DNA from: Candidatus Binatia bacterium
GTDB taxonomy: Bacteria; Desulfobacterota_B; Binatia; UBA9968
Assembly (NCBI GenBank): GCA_025922795.1
Contig: JAICHC010000170.1
Location: 1 to 6,483 of the forward strand
Length of the DNA: 6,483 nt
Direction of reading: 5' to 3'
Position 1 is the first letter of the stretch; each line of letters starts with the position of its first letter. Positions 1 through 6,483 of this stretch are shown here, one piece after another. The position numbers and the translations under genes were made by a program. Under the pieces are notes generated by a model. The model worked only from the letters and a program-made list of their open reading frames with translations. It was not told the origin of the DNA and ran no database searches.

Positions 1-14
1 ACTAAGATCGACAT
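1..14 (-). CDS. sucD: SucD, succinyl-CoA synthetase alpha subunit, first codons only
   Basis: Only the first 14 bases are in the window. Read on the minus strand they give ATG TCG ATC TTA GT, that is Met-Ser-Ile-Leu-(Val). SucD proteins very often begin MSILV, and the gene lies 48 bases after the sucC stop, where the alpha subunit is normally encoded. The alpha subunit carries the phosphohistidine and binds CoA; with SucC it converts succinyl-CoA to succinate with formation of ATP or GTP. No Shine-Dalgarno-like sequence is visible directly before the ATG (CTCTGACAG). The arm of the palindrome at 25-80 ends only 10 bases upstream of the start. The identification rests on four codons plus context. 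Confidence 0.8.
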
Positions 15-24
15 CTGTCAGAGT

Positions 25-62
25 GTAAGGAGTGAGGAGTAAGGTGTCCCGGAGTTCTCGCC

Positions 63-80
<18 letters not shown>
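25..80. repeat. Palindrome of AAGGAGT heptamers at the sucC end / sucD start
   Basis: The arm at 25-44 and the arm at 61-80 are reverse complements over 20 bases with one mismatch (position 34 against 71), separated by a 16-base loop. Each arm is itself a tandem array of the heptamer AAGGAGT. On the minus strand the 61-80 arm encodes the last residues of SucC (VRSKE) and its TAA stop, so the repeat overlaps the gene. The transcript would form a long hairpin between sucC and sucD. No T-run follows it, so it does not look like an intrinsic terminator; processing, mRNA stability or translational control are possible roles. The purine-rich arm contains several Shine-Dalgarno-like AAGGAG copies, which the hairpin would bury. 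Confidence 0.85.
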
Positions 81-1232
<1,152 letters not shown>

Positions 1233-1266
1233 GTTGCTGAAAGTCAGACTGGCTGCGAGGCAAACA

Positions 1267-1350
1267 AGTGGAGTGATGGAGTAGTGGAGTACTGGAGTGT
1301 TGGGTCTTAAAACCCTTTACTCCAACTCTCCATCACTCCGATACTCCAGT
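1267..1350. repeat. Palindrome of TGGAGTNN octamers in the mdh-sucC gap
   Basis: The left arm (1267-1304) and right arm (1313-1350) pair at 27 of 38 positions around an 8-base loop, TCTTAAAA. Each arm reads as a tandem array of octamers with core TGGAGT and two variable bases: TGGAGTGA, TGGAGTAG, TGGAGTAC, TGGAGTGT on the left. The mismatches fall mainly in the variable pairs, so the cores are what match. The palindrome fills most of the 140-bp gap between mdh and sucC. A second small inverted repeat, CTCGG/CCGAG (1354-1358 and 1368-1372), lies next to the mdh stop. There is no T-run, so a classical terminator is unlikely. Its core resembles the heptamer palindrome at 25-80. Confidence 0.8.
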
Positions 1351-1372
1351 GGTCTCGGCACGCTCGACCGAG

Positions 1373-2317
1373 CTACGCTGCGCCCAAGACACGGTTCATC
1401 GCCTGTACAATTTCTTTAACATGGCTGAGGGATTCATCGAAGGCCTTCTTGTCGGCAGCATTGAGATGAATATCGATGATTTTCTCAACGCCGCCGGCTC
1501 CGATCATAACCGGCACGCAGAAATAATAACCATTGACGCCGTATTCGCCTTCAAGCAACGCCGCGCACGGTAAAATTTCCTTTTTATCGAAGAGAAAGGC
1601 CTCGGTCATCTGAATGGCGGCAGACGCCGGCGAAAAATAGGCCGAGCCGGTCTTTAACAGAGCGACGACTTCACCTCCCGCGTTGCGCACCCGGGCTTCA
1701 ATCTCATCGAGCCGTTTCGGCTCGATCAACTTCTCCACCGGAACGCCGCCAACGATGCACGAACTGCGCACCGGCACCATATCATCGCCGTGCCCGCCCA
1801 AAACCATCGCCTGCACGCTCTTCACGGAAACATTAAGCTCCTTGGCTATAAAGGACCGATAACGTGACGAATCCAAGATCCCCGATTGACCGACGACACG
1901 GTTCTTTGGAAAGCCGAGCGTGCGCTGCATCAAGGTCACCATGGCATCGAGCGGATTGGTAATAACGATGACGAAAGAACTGGGAGCGTGGTTCTTGATG
2001 CCGTCGGCAACGGAGTTAAGGATCTTGGCGTTGGTTCCGAGCAAGTCATCGCGGCTCATGCCCGGCTTGCGGGCAATCCCGGCGGTCACAATACAAACGT
2101 CGGCTCCCTCGATGTCGTCGTATTTGTTGGTCCCGATGACGTTGCCGTCGAAGCCTTCAACCGGCCCGGCGTGCGATAGATCGAGGGCCTTGCCCTGCGG
2201 CAGTCCTTCAACAACGTCAAAAAGGACGACATCGCCGAGTCCCTTCAAAAGCGCCAGATGGGCCATCGACCCGCCGATATTGCCGGCACCGATCAATGCG
2301 ATTTTCTTCCTTGCCAT
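1373..2317 (-). CDS. mdh: Malate dehydrogenase, LDH-like NAD-dependent type
   Basis: This 314-residue enzyme oxidises malate to oxaloacetate with NAD+ in the TCA cycle. The Rossmann motif GAGNIGG (10-16) is followed by Asp34 at the end of beta-2, which marks NAD rather than NADP use. Arg83 in IARKPGM is the substrate-specificity residue that separates malate from lactate dehydrogenases of this fold, and Arg89 sits in the same loop. ITNPLD (119-124), Asp149 and Arg152 in LDSSR, and the catalytic His176 in GGHGDDM complete the active site. Length and motifs match the tetrameric LDH-like MDHs common in deltaproteobacteria, Chlorobi and Bacillus. The ATG at 2317 has a modest GAGG six bases upstream. 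The gene starts 28 bases after the icd stop, so it is almost certainly co-transcribed with icd. Confidence 0.97.
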   Translation of the reverse strand: MARKKIALIGAGNIGGSMAHLALLKGLGDVVLFDVVEGLPQGKALDLSHAGPVEGFDGNVIGTNKYDDIEGADVCIVTAGIARKPGMSRDDLLGTNAKILNSVADGIKNHAPSSFVIVITNPLDAMVTLMQRTLGFPKNRVVGQSGILDSSRYRSFIAKELNVSVKSVQAMVLGGHGDDMVPVRSSCIVGGVPVEKLIEPKRLDEIEARVRNAGGEVVALLKTGSAYFSPASAAIQMTEAFLFDKKEILPCAALLEGEYGVNGYYFCVPVMIGAGGVEKIIDIHLNAADKKAFDESLSHVKEIVQAMNRVLGAA

Positions 2318-2345
2318 AATTGCCTCGCACCCAACTCAAACAGGC

Positions 2346-3752
2346 TTACATGTTGGCGATAATCGCGTCGCCGAAGCCCGAACAGCTGACGAGCTTCGCG
2401 CCGGGCATGAGCCGCTCAAAGTCGTAGGTGACCGTCTTTTTGTTGACCGCGCCCTCGATGCCTTTGATGATCAAGTCTGCAGCTTCCGACCAGCCCATGT
2501 AGCGCAGCATCATCTCGCCGGAGAGAATGACCGAGCCGGGATTGACCTTATCGAGATCGGCATATTTCGGCGCCGTTCCATGAGTCGCCTCAAAAACCGC
2601 GTGTCCCGATTCGTAATTGATATTGGCGCCGGGCGCGATACCGATGCCGCCCACCTGAGCCGCGAGAGCATCCGACAAGTAATCGCCGTTCAGGTTCAAC
2701 GTCGCGATCACATCGTAATCCTTCGGCCGGATGAGCACGAACTGCAAGGTGACGTCGGCAATGGAATCTTTCAGCATCAACTTTTTCTTCCATTTGCCTT
2801 CGCCATGGCTGGACCAAAGCTTGAGCGCCTCTTCAACTTCCTTCTTGATATCGTTTTGTTGATCAGGGGACATCATTTCGAAGCCAGGGTCGATCATCTT
2901 GGCGTTTTCTGCGGCGCTCAAATTCGGGTTGGCTTCTTTATTGCCCAAGATCCACGATTCGCGCTCGGTGACGACGTCGTTACGGAACTCGCGTTTGGCG
3001 AGCGCGTAGCCCCATTCCATAAACGCGCCTTCGGTGTATTTCATGATGTTGCCCTTGTGGACGAAATTGATGTTCTTGCGCTGGTTGGCGAGCGCCCACT
3101 GAATCGACGCGCGCACCAACCGCTCCGTGCCTTCGACCGAAACGGGCTTCAAGCCGATCGCAGCGGTGTTCGGAAAGCGAATCTTGGCAAACTCCTTGGG
3201 GAACGTTTCTTTGAGGATCGACTTGAATTTGGCGTTGGCTTCGGTGCCGTTAGGAAACTCGATTCCGGTATAGATATCCTCGGTGTTTTCGCGGAACACC
3301 ACCATATCGACATGCTCAGGATGTTTGAGCGGCGAAGGCACGCCGTTGAAATAGCGCACTGGCCGTTGGCAGACGTACAAATCGAGCAGCTTACGCAAGC
3401 CGACGTTGAGCGAGGTCATGCCGCCGCCGATGGGCGTGGTGAGCGGGCCCTTGATGCCGACGAGAAATTCCGAAAACGCCGGCACGGTTTCGTCGTGCAA
3501 CCAGCTATTATACTGCTTAAAGGACTTCTCACCGGCGTAAACTTCCATCCAGTGGATTTTCTTTTTACCCTTGTAAGCTTTATCCACCGCCGCGTCGAAT
3601 ACGCGCACCGCCGCGCGCCAGATATCACGGCCGGTGCCGTCACCCTCGATGAATGGAATGATCGGATTATCGGGAACCTGGAGCTGCTTGTTGGCACCCA
3701 TCGTGATCTTTGCGCCGTCCTTCGGGACTTTTACCACTTTGTACTCTGCCAT
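2346..3752 (-). CDS. icd: Isocitrate dehydrogenase, NADP-type, with extra insert
   Basis: This 468-residue enzyme decarboxylates isocitrate to 2-oxoglutarate. It aligns with E. coli Icd from end to end. Ser114 in [12 protein letters not shown] matches the phosphorylated Ser113 of E. coli; Tyr161 (ENTEDIY) and Lys233 (FVHKGNIMK) are the catalytic pair; Asp329, Asp357 and Asp361 bind the metal. Lys396-Tyr397, Val403, Tyr443 and Arg447 match the NADP-binding set, so NADP is the expected cofactor. It is about 50 residues longer than E. coli Icd, mainly through an insert around 267-325 (from [15 protein letters not shown] to HGEGKWKKK), which resembles the longer cyanobacterial-type enzymes. The ATG at 3752 is chosen because AGGAGG lies just upstream; a TTG at 3770 would place that ribosome site inside the coding region. 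It is the first gene of the apparent icd-mdh-sucCD operon. Confidence 0.96.
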   Translation of the reverse strand: MAEYKVVKVPKDGAKITMGANKQLQVPDNPIIPFIEGDGTGRDIWRAAVRVFDAAVDKAYKGKKKIHWMEVYAGEKSFKQYNSWLHDETVPAFSEFLVGIKGPLTTPIGGGMTSLNVGLRKLLDLYVCQRPVRYFNGVPSPLKHPEHVDMVVFRENTEDIYTGIEFPNGTEANAKFKSILKETFPKEFAKIRFPNTAAIGLKPVSVEGTERLVRASIQWALANQRKNINFVHKGNIMKYTEGAFMEWGYALAKREFRNDVVTERESWILGNKEANPNLSAAENAKMIDPGFEMMSPDQQNDIKKEVEEALKLWSSHGEGKWKKKLMLKDSIADVTLQFVLIRPKDYDVIATLNLNGDYLSDALAAQVGGIGIAPGANINYESGHAVFEATHGTAPKYADLDKVNPGSVILSGEMMLRYMGWSEAADLIIKGIEGAVNKKTVTYDFERLMPGAKLVSCSGFGDAIIANM

Positions 3753-3755
3753 AGG

Positions 3756-3761
3756 CCTCCT
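3756..3761 (-). promoter_or_regulatory. Shine-Dalgarno site of icd
   Basis: On the minus strand AGGAGG lies three bases before the ATG at 3752, within the longer GGTGAGGAGG. It decides the start: the in-frame TTG at 3770 is upstream of this site, and the extra residues it would add (MQVRRP) are encoded by the ribosome-binding sequence itself. Confidence 0.7.
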
Positions 3762-3771
3762 CACCTGCAAA

Positions 3772-3817
3772 AATAGCCTAAGGGTAGAGGCGGATTTCCA
3801 CCGCTCCTTAGGCTATT
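3772..3817 (-). terminator. Strong hairpin with T-run just before icd: terminator or attenuator
   Basis: A perfect 12-bp inverted repeat (AATAGCCTAAGG at 3772-3783, CCTTAGGCTATT at 3806-3817) encloses a second short stem (GCGG/CCGC at 3790-3793 and 3801-3804). On the minus strand the hairpin runs directly into TATTTTTGC, a short T-run, so it has the form of an intrinsic terminator in that direction only. It could end the channel-gene transcript (stop at 3884). However, it lies only about 10 bases before the icd Shine-Dalgarno site and downstream of the best icd promoter candidate (3846-3874). It would then sit in the icd leader and act as an attenuator or a 5' stabilising hairpin. The hairpin is certain; the role is not. 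Confidence 0.65.
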
Positions 3818-3845
3818 CGCGTCTCAAAGTATTCGGAACTGACAA

Positions 3846-3874
3846 AAACTAGCTGATTACCCAGAGCGAGTCAA
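3846..3874 (-). promoter_or_regulatory. Candidate sigma70 promoter for the icd-mdh-sucCD operon
   Basis: On the minus strand TTGACT (3874-3869, five of six to the -35 consensus) is followed, after exactly 17 bases, by TAGTTT (3851-3846, three of six to the -10 consensus). It lies between the channel-gene stop and the hairpin before icd, where a promoter for icd would be expected. Transcription would begin near 3839 and the leader would contain the hairpin. The -10 box is weak, so this is a moderate call. Confidence 0.4.
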
Positions 3875-3883
3875 GGTACCTAA

Positions 3884-4558
3884 CTACTCGTTTTTCTTCC
3901 GCTCTAGCCATTTTTCCAGATGGCGTCCGGCAACCTCACGGCCGCCCAGTCCGAAAGCCAGCGCAAGCGCTAAACAGACGGCCCCAAAAACTAAAATGAA
4001 TGCCCAGATGACGATCTCGGTCGCGATATCGAGGATTTCAAAAATACCGGCGACAACGAATATTGCGGTGCCGATATAGGCGGCGCGGCCGATCGCACCT
4101 GCCTGTTCCAAACCGGCATTGGCACACGAAGTGCGCGTGACGGTTTCCAAAAAATTGGCAAAATATAAACCGAGGATGAGCGTCACCAAAGCGGCGACGA
4201 TCTTGGGAATGTACAAGTAGATCGTGTGCAGCGTGTCCGTGGCACCGCTCAGGTTGAGCGTTTCAAGCGTGGTTACGATGGCGATCAGAAACAAGAACCA
4301 GAATACCAAAAGCCCGAGGATATCCGACGGCGATTGCTTGATACCGCCGCGCTCCAGAATCTGGGTCATGCCGGCGCGTGCCGCCAGAGTGTCGAACTGA
4401 CAGAGCTTGAGCAGGCGTATGACGATTCTCTTGATCAAGTTACAGATCACCCAGCCGAGCACGATGATCGCCCCGGCAAAAATCAGGTTCGGCAGCAATA
4501 CCGCGATCTTCGTGACGAACGCATCCCAAAACCCGGTGACCGTAACGATCGGATTCAT
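3884..4558 (-). CDS. Small mechanosensitive-channel-like membrane protein (conserved TM helix family)
   Basis: This 224-residue integral membrane protein has about five hydrophobic segments: roughly 20-42 (LLPNLIFAGAIIVLGWVI), 80-102, 113-135, 158-177 and 180-203. The first segment with LPNLI...IIVLGWVI, and the last with LALALAFGLGGREVAG, match the 'conserved TM helix' repeat (Pfam PF05552 type) found alone or in front of MscS domains. No beta-rich MscS domain follows: the protein ends in a short charged tail (HLEKWLERKKNE). It may be an inner-membrane channel or osmotic-stress protein, but proteins of this TM-only form have little direct functional evidence. The start is well supported by AGGAGG (4564-4569) five bases before the ATG. 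It is divergent from ccmA, and the operon after it has its own promoter candidate, so it is probably transcribed alone. Confidence 0.8.
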   Translation of the reverse strand: MNPIVTVTGFWDAFVTKIAVLLPNLIFAGAIIVLGWVICNLIKRIVIRLLKLCQFDTLAARAGMTQILERGGIKQSPSDILGLLVFWFLFLIAIVTTLETLNLSGATDTLHTIYLYIPKIVAALVTLILGLYFANFLETVTRTSCANAGLEQAGAIGRAAYIGTAIFVVAGIFEILDIATEIVIWAFILVFGAVCLALALAFGLGGREVAGRHLEKWLERKKNE

Positions 4559-4619
4559 CTATTCCTCCTGCGCGCACTCAAAATTTGACCCTAATCCGAC
4601 AAACTCGCGCCTTTCAAAG

Positions 4620-4829
4620 TGAGCGAAGGCCGTGAGACCGGAAGCCGTGGGCACCCGAGCGTACAGGTTGCCGTAAAGCCCGACCGCACGAAGCATCAGC
4701 GTCGGTGAGGTTGCGCGGTGGCCCATCAAGGCAGTATCGATTGCCCACGGCCGTAGGGCTTACCACCTGAGTGACATCGAAATAATGCCGGATTAGCGTT
4801 TAACTATTTAGATTAAATAGGGGAGTCAC
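4620..4829 (+). ncRNA. Structured RNA with pseudoknot, resembling an IscB omega RNA (HEARO), no nuclease gene nearby
   Basis: Several long-range complementary segments are visible. GCCGTGGGCA (4644-4653) pairs perfectly with TGCCCACGGC (4742-4751). CAGGT plus GTAAAGCCC (4664-4668, 4673-4681) pairs with GGGCTTAC plus ACCTG (4756-4763, 4765-4769) with one bulge; this crosses the first helix, making a pseudoknot. Smaller stems are GGTTG/CGACC (4666-4670, 4681-4685; an alternative to the second helix), CCGACCGC/GCGTCGG (4680-4687, 4700-4706), and GTGAC/GTCAC (4771-4775, 4825-4829). The G-T pair in GGTTG/CGACC works only in plus-strand RNA. From memory, the order of motifs (GGCAC near the 5' part, then TCAAGGCAGT, a short loop and TGCC closing a long helix) resembles the omega RNA of IscB nucleases. 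No IscB, IsrB or TnpB-like gene lies in the window, so it would be an orphan scaffold. The boundaries are approximate. Confidence 0.5.
4804..4820. repeat. Small perfect AT-rich palindrome
   Basis: CTATTTA (4804-4810) and TAAATAG (4814-4820) form a perfect 7-bp stem with a 3-base loop. It lies near the 3' edge of the structured-RNA candidate, where a subterminal hairpin of an IS200/IS605-like element could lie, but it may equally be an AT-rich promoter element or operator. No T-run follows in either direction. Confidence 0.5.
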
Positions 4830-4843
4830 GCCAACGATGTCAA
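4814..4843 (-). promoter_or_regulatory. Possible minus-strand promoter with perfect -35 box
   Basis: On the minus strand TTGACA (4843-4838) matches the sigma70 -35 consensus fully, and TATTTA (4819-4814) follows after 18 bases as a weak -10. A transcript would run antisense through the structured-RNA candidate and reach the channel gene after about 250 bases. The weak -10 and the long leader keep confidence low. Confidence 0.3.
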
Positions 4844-4879
4844 TCCGTTGCGGCAAGAAACCCTAAATTTTAGCTCTAC

Positions 4880-4908
4880 TTGAATCCATCCAGTGCGCCC
4901 ACTATATT
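4880..4908 (+). promoter_or_regulatory. Candidate sigma70 promoter of the ccm operon
   Basis: TTGAAT (4880-4885, four of six) and TATATT (4903-4908, five of six) are separated by exactly 17 bases. Transcription would start near 4915, about 48 bases before the TTG start of ccmA. It is the best plus-strand promoter I can see in the intergenic region and is in the expected place. Confidence 0.5.
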
Positions 4909-4962
4909 CGATCAACTCGGTGCTTCGGCTATGCCTTTCATTCGCTTGATCGGATCCCAATT

Positions 4963-5670
4963 TTGCGCGTAACCGCCGACAAACTCGCCAAAGCATATGG
5001 TTTCTTGTGGGCGCTCAGGGAGCTCGACCTCGAGCTTACGCCCGGCGAGTGCGTGGCGCTGCTCGGCCCCAACGGCGCCGGCAAGACGACCTTGTTGAAA
5101 CTTCTCGCCGGTCTAATCCCCCCCACCAGCGGTCAGATTCGTTTGGACGGCGAGGATTTCTCGCGCGGCGCGGCGGCGCTCCGAGCCCGAGTCGGCTTGC
5201 TGGAGCCGGCCGGACATCTCTACGAGAACTTGACCGTCACAGAGAACCTGGCTTTTTTCACGCGGCTCTACGATCGCAATAGCGCTGCTCGCGCCATCGA
5301 CGCGGCGCTGGCGCACGTCGGTTTGGGCCGCCGTGCGGGCGACTACGTGACCAACTTATCGAGCGGCATGAAATGCCGCCTGTCGATTGCCAAGTGGCTG
5401 CTCTTGGAGCCTGAGCTTCTGTTGCTCGACGAGCCCTATGGAGTGCTCGACGGCAGCGGCGTCGATCTGCTCGAAGACTTTCTCAAAGATCAATGTGCCA
5501 AGGGCCGCATCGTCGTCATGGCCTCGCATCATGTCTCGCGCGTGCTCGATCTATGCGAGCGCGCGATCATTTTGAGTCAAGGGCGCCTCACATTCAACGA
5601 GACCAAGCGCCAGCCCTGGCCGAGCTTCGACCAGGCGTTCCGTGAGTTCTTGCCCCACGGTGGCGCATGA
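4963..5670 (+). CDS. ccmA: CcmA, ABC ATPase of cytochrome c maturation
   Basis: This 235-residue ATP-binding subunit works with CcmB (and CcmC, CcmD) in System I, where ATP hydrolysis releases heme-loaded CcmE from the CcmC complex. The Walker A motif is GPNGAGKTT (35-43), the signature is LSSGM (132-136), Walker B is LLLLDEP (152-158) and the switch histidine is His189 in ASHH. The Q-loop position seems to hold Glu81-Pro82 (GLLEPAGHLYENLT) instead of the usual Gln. The sequence alone is close to general ABC-2 type ATPases; the name comes from the overlapping ccmB and following ccmC. The start is uncertain: TTG at 4963 is the first usual start codon in frame and has no strong ribosome site, although the frame is open back to 4867 and ATT codons precede it. 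The next gene overlaps its stop (ATGA). Confidence 0.88.
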   Translation: MRVTADKLAKAYGFLWALRELDLELTPGECVALLGPNGAGKTTLLKLLAGLIPPTSGQIRLDGEDFSRGAAALRARVGLLEPAGHLYENLTVTENLAFFTRLYDRNSAARAIDAALAHVGLGRRAGDYVTNLSSGMKCRLSIAKWLLLEPELLLLDEPYGVLDGSGVDLLEDFLKDQCAKGRIVVMASHHVSRVLDLCERAIILSQGRLTFNETKRQPWPSFDQAFREFLPHGGA

Positions 5671-6344
5671 CCTTGCTACGCCAAACGTATTTGGTGCTTT
5701 GTAAAGACCTGCGCTTGGAGCTGCGCCGGCGCGACAGCCTGCTGACGATGTTTTTTTTCGGCACCTTGCTGCTGTTTGTCTTTCATTTTTCGTTCGATCT
5801 CGTTCCGGAAAGAGTTGTCGAAATGGCGCCGGCGCTGCTTTGGCTGGCTTTTCTCTTCACCGGTACCCTTGGCCTCGCGCAACTTTTTCAAGCCGAGCGC
5901 GAAAATCACTGCTTCGATGCCCTGCTGCTCTCGCCGCTCGATCGCGGCGCGCTGTTTCTTGCCAAAACCGGCTTCAACCTGATTCTCATGGTGCTTGTCG
6001 AAATTGTGGTCATTCCGCTGTTTTGGATACTGTTCAACGTGCGTTCATGGAATTTGCTACCGCAAGTTTTTCTGGTTACCTTACTTGGGACCGTCGGCTT
6101 CTGTGTCTTGGGTACGCTTATGTCGGCAATCACGTTGAGGGCCCGGGCGCGCGAGCTCTTGCTGCCCCTCGTGCTCTTTCCGCTGATGATCCCGGTGATT
6201 CTGGCCACCATTCGCTGCATGGAAGAGGTGTTGCACGCCGGCCAGATCGGCGATGCCATGCCGTGGCTGCGTCTGCTTTTGGGTTTTGACGTGATATTCA
6301 TGACGGCGGGAGTGCTCATCTTCGATTGGGTGATCGAGAGCTGA
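5667..6344 (+). CDS. ccmB: CcmB, membrane subunit of the cytochrome c maturation ABC complex
   Basis: This 225-residue protein has six hydrophobic segments (about 25-44, 54-75, 101-124, 132-154, 162-183 and 199-222), as expected for CcmB. Family features visible are the N-terminal KDLRLELRRRDSL (13-25), the cytoplasmic AERENHCFDALLLSPLDR (76-93) before the third segment, and the LRARARELLLPLVLFPLMIP stretch (157-176). It is the partner of CcmA in the inner membrane; the complex is needed to release holo-CcmE rather than to export heme. The ATG overlaps the ccmA stop codon as ATGA, a sign of translational coupling, and ccmC follows with a two-base gap after the stop. Length is normal and the frame is intact. 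A general ABC-2 permease is the only alternative, and ccmC next door argues against it. Confidence 0.92.
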   Translation: MTLLRQTYLVLCKDLRLELRRRDSLLTMFFFGTLLLFVFHFSFDLVPERVVEMAPALLWLAFLFTGTLGLAQLFQAERENHCFDALLLSPLDRGALFLAKTGFNLILMVLVEIVVIPLFWILFNVRSWNLLPQVFLVTLLGTVGFCVLGTLMSAITLRARARELLLPLVLFPLMIPVILATIRCMEEVLHAGQIGDAMPWLRLLLGFDVIFMTAGVLIFDWVIES

Positions 6345-6346
6345 AC

Positions 6347-6483
6347 GTGGCGAAACAGCATCGAGGCGTGAACAAGCGCAAAGGTATTCTCGGCGCTCTG
6401 GCGCTGGTGGCGGTCGCCGTCGGTCTTTATTGGTCTTTGATCGTCGCCCCGCCGGATGCGTATCAGGGCGAGGTGCAGCGCAT
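6347..6483 (+). CDS. ccmC: CcmC, heme lyase/transfer protein, N-terminal part
   Basis: The frame opens with GTG two bases after the ccmB stop and runs off the window after 45 codons. The protein starts MAKQHRGVNKRKG, has a first membrane segment at about 14-34, and reaches APPDAYQGEVQR (34-45). That motif, followed by the incomplete codon AT (probably Ile), matches the conserved P-D-x-x-Q-G...RI(M)YVHVP region after the first helix of CcmC. CcmC has six helices and a periplasmic tryptophan-rich WWD domain, both mostly outside the window, and attaches heme to the CcmE histidine. A weak GAGAG upstream may serve as ribosome site. Since the ccmB stop is so close, translational coupling is likely. 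Confidence 0.88.
   Translation, partial: MAKQHRGVNKRKGILGALALVAVAVGLYWSLIVAPPDAYQGEVQR

Larger units (their letters stand above)
4559..4962. other. 404-bp divergent intergenic region between the channel gene and ccmA
   Basis: I find no convincing protein gene here on either strand. From the channel-gene side it holds the Shine-Dalgarno site of that gene (4564-4569), then a structured-RNA candidate (about 4620-4829) that ends with a small AT-rich palindrome (4804-4820), a possible minus-strand promoter (4814-4843), a good plus-strand promoter (4880-4908), and a 13-codon ATG reading frame (4931-4972) that overlaps the ccmA start. Confidence 0.7.

Noticed and set aside
1267..1350. CRISPR-like repeats
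   Set aside because: The units are 7-8 bases, contiguous and without spacers; they form palindromes, not repeat-spacer arrays.
1920..3776. Very long plus-strand open frame (618 codons) opposite mdh and icd
   Set aside because: It is antisense to two genes with full catalytic motifs, spans their boundary and has no recognisable domain; it is an effect of codon bias on the opposite strand.
4226..4588. Plus-strand open frame of 120 codons opposite the channel gene
   Set aside because: Antisense to a well-supported membrane protein with a good ribosome site; charged, low-similarity composition and no own ribosome site.
4617..4774. Short open frames on both strands in the intergenic region (for example about 51 codons on the minus strand)
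   Set aside because: No start with a ribosome site and no recognisable protein motif; the paired segments explain the sequence better as RNA.
4798..4803. Integron attC site suggested by GTTTAAC-like bases near the paired region
   Set aside because: No matching partner core site (GTTRRRY) at the other end and no gene cassette or integrase nearby.
4559..4962. tRNA or known riboswitch in the intergenic region
   Set aside because: No cloverleaf with a T-loop GTTCRA motif was found, and none of the riboswitch cores I can recognise by eye is present.
5906..6361. Minus-strand open frame of 151 codons opposite ccmB
   Set aside because: Lies fully opposite a typical six-helix CcmB and has no recognisable motif.

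Overview
The window suggests a Gram-negative bacterium that respires with c-type cytochromes. It carries housekeeping genes of the TCA cycle on the minus strand and a System I cytochrome c maturation (ccm) operon on the plus strand. The proteins look most like those of deltaproteobacterial-type or candidate-phylum (Desulfobacterota, NC10, Binatota-like) genomes. That placement is an inference from gene order, the large isocitrate dehydrogenase form and the GGAGT-rich palindromic repeats; no single residue fixes the lineage.

Minus strand, in the direction of transcription: a small five-helix membrane protein of the mechanosensitive-channel 'conserved TM helix' family (4558-3884); a 131-bp stretch down to the icd start, holding a candidate promoter and a strong terminator-like hairpin; icd, NADP-type isocitrate dehydrogenase (3752-2346); mdh, LDH-like malate dehydrogenase (2317-1373); a 140-bp gap filled by a palindrome of TGGAGTNN octamers; sucC, succinyl-CoA synthetase beta subunit (1232-63), whose last codons and stop lie inside a second palindrome made of AAGGAGT heptamers; and the first four codons plus of sucD (14-1). 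Together icd, mdh and sucCD look like one TCA-cycle operon.

Between the two gene blocks lies a 404-bp divergent intergenic region (4559-4962). Its middle (about 4620-4829) is not coding but is rich in long-range complementary segments, including two crossing helices, which make a pseudoknot. Its order of motifs resembles the IscB-associated omega RNA (HEARO) class as I remember it, yet there is no nuclease gene beside it. If confirmed, it is an orphan guide-RNA scaffold from a mobile OMEGA element. This is the most interesting feature in the window.

Plus strand: a good sigma70-like promoter (4880-4908), then ccmA (TTG start, 4963-5670), ccmB (5667-6344, ATGA overlap) and the first 45 codons of ccmC (6347 to the window end). 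CcmA and CcmB form the ABC transporter-like part of the heme-handling machinery, and CcmC delivers heme to the chaperone CcmE.
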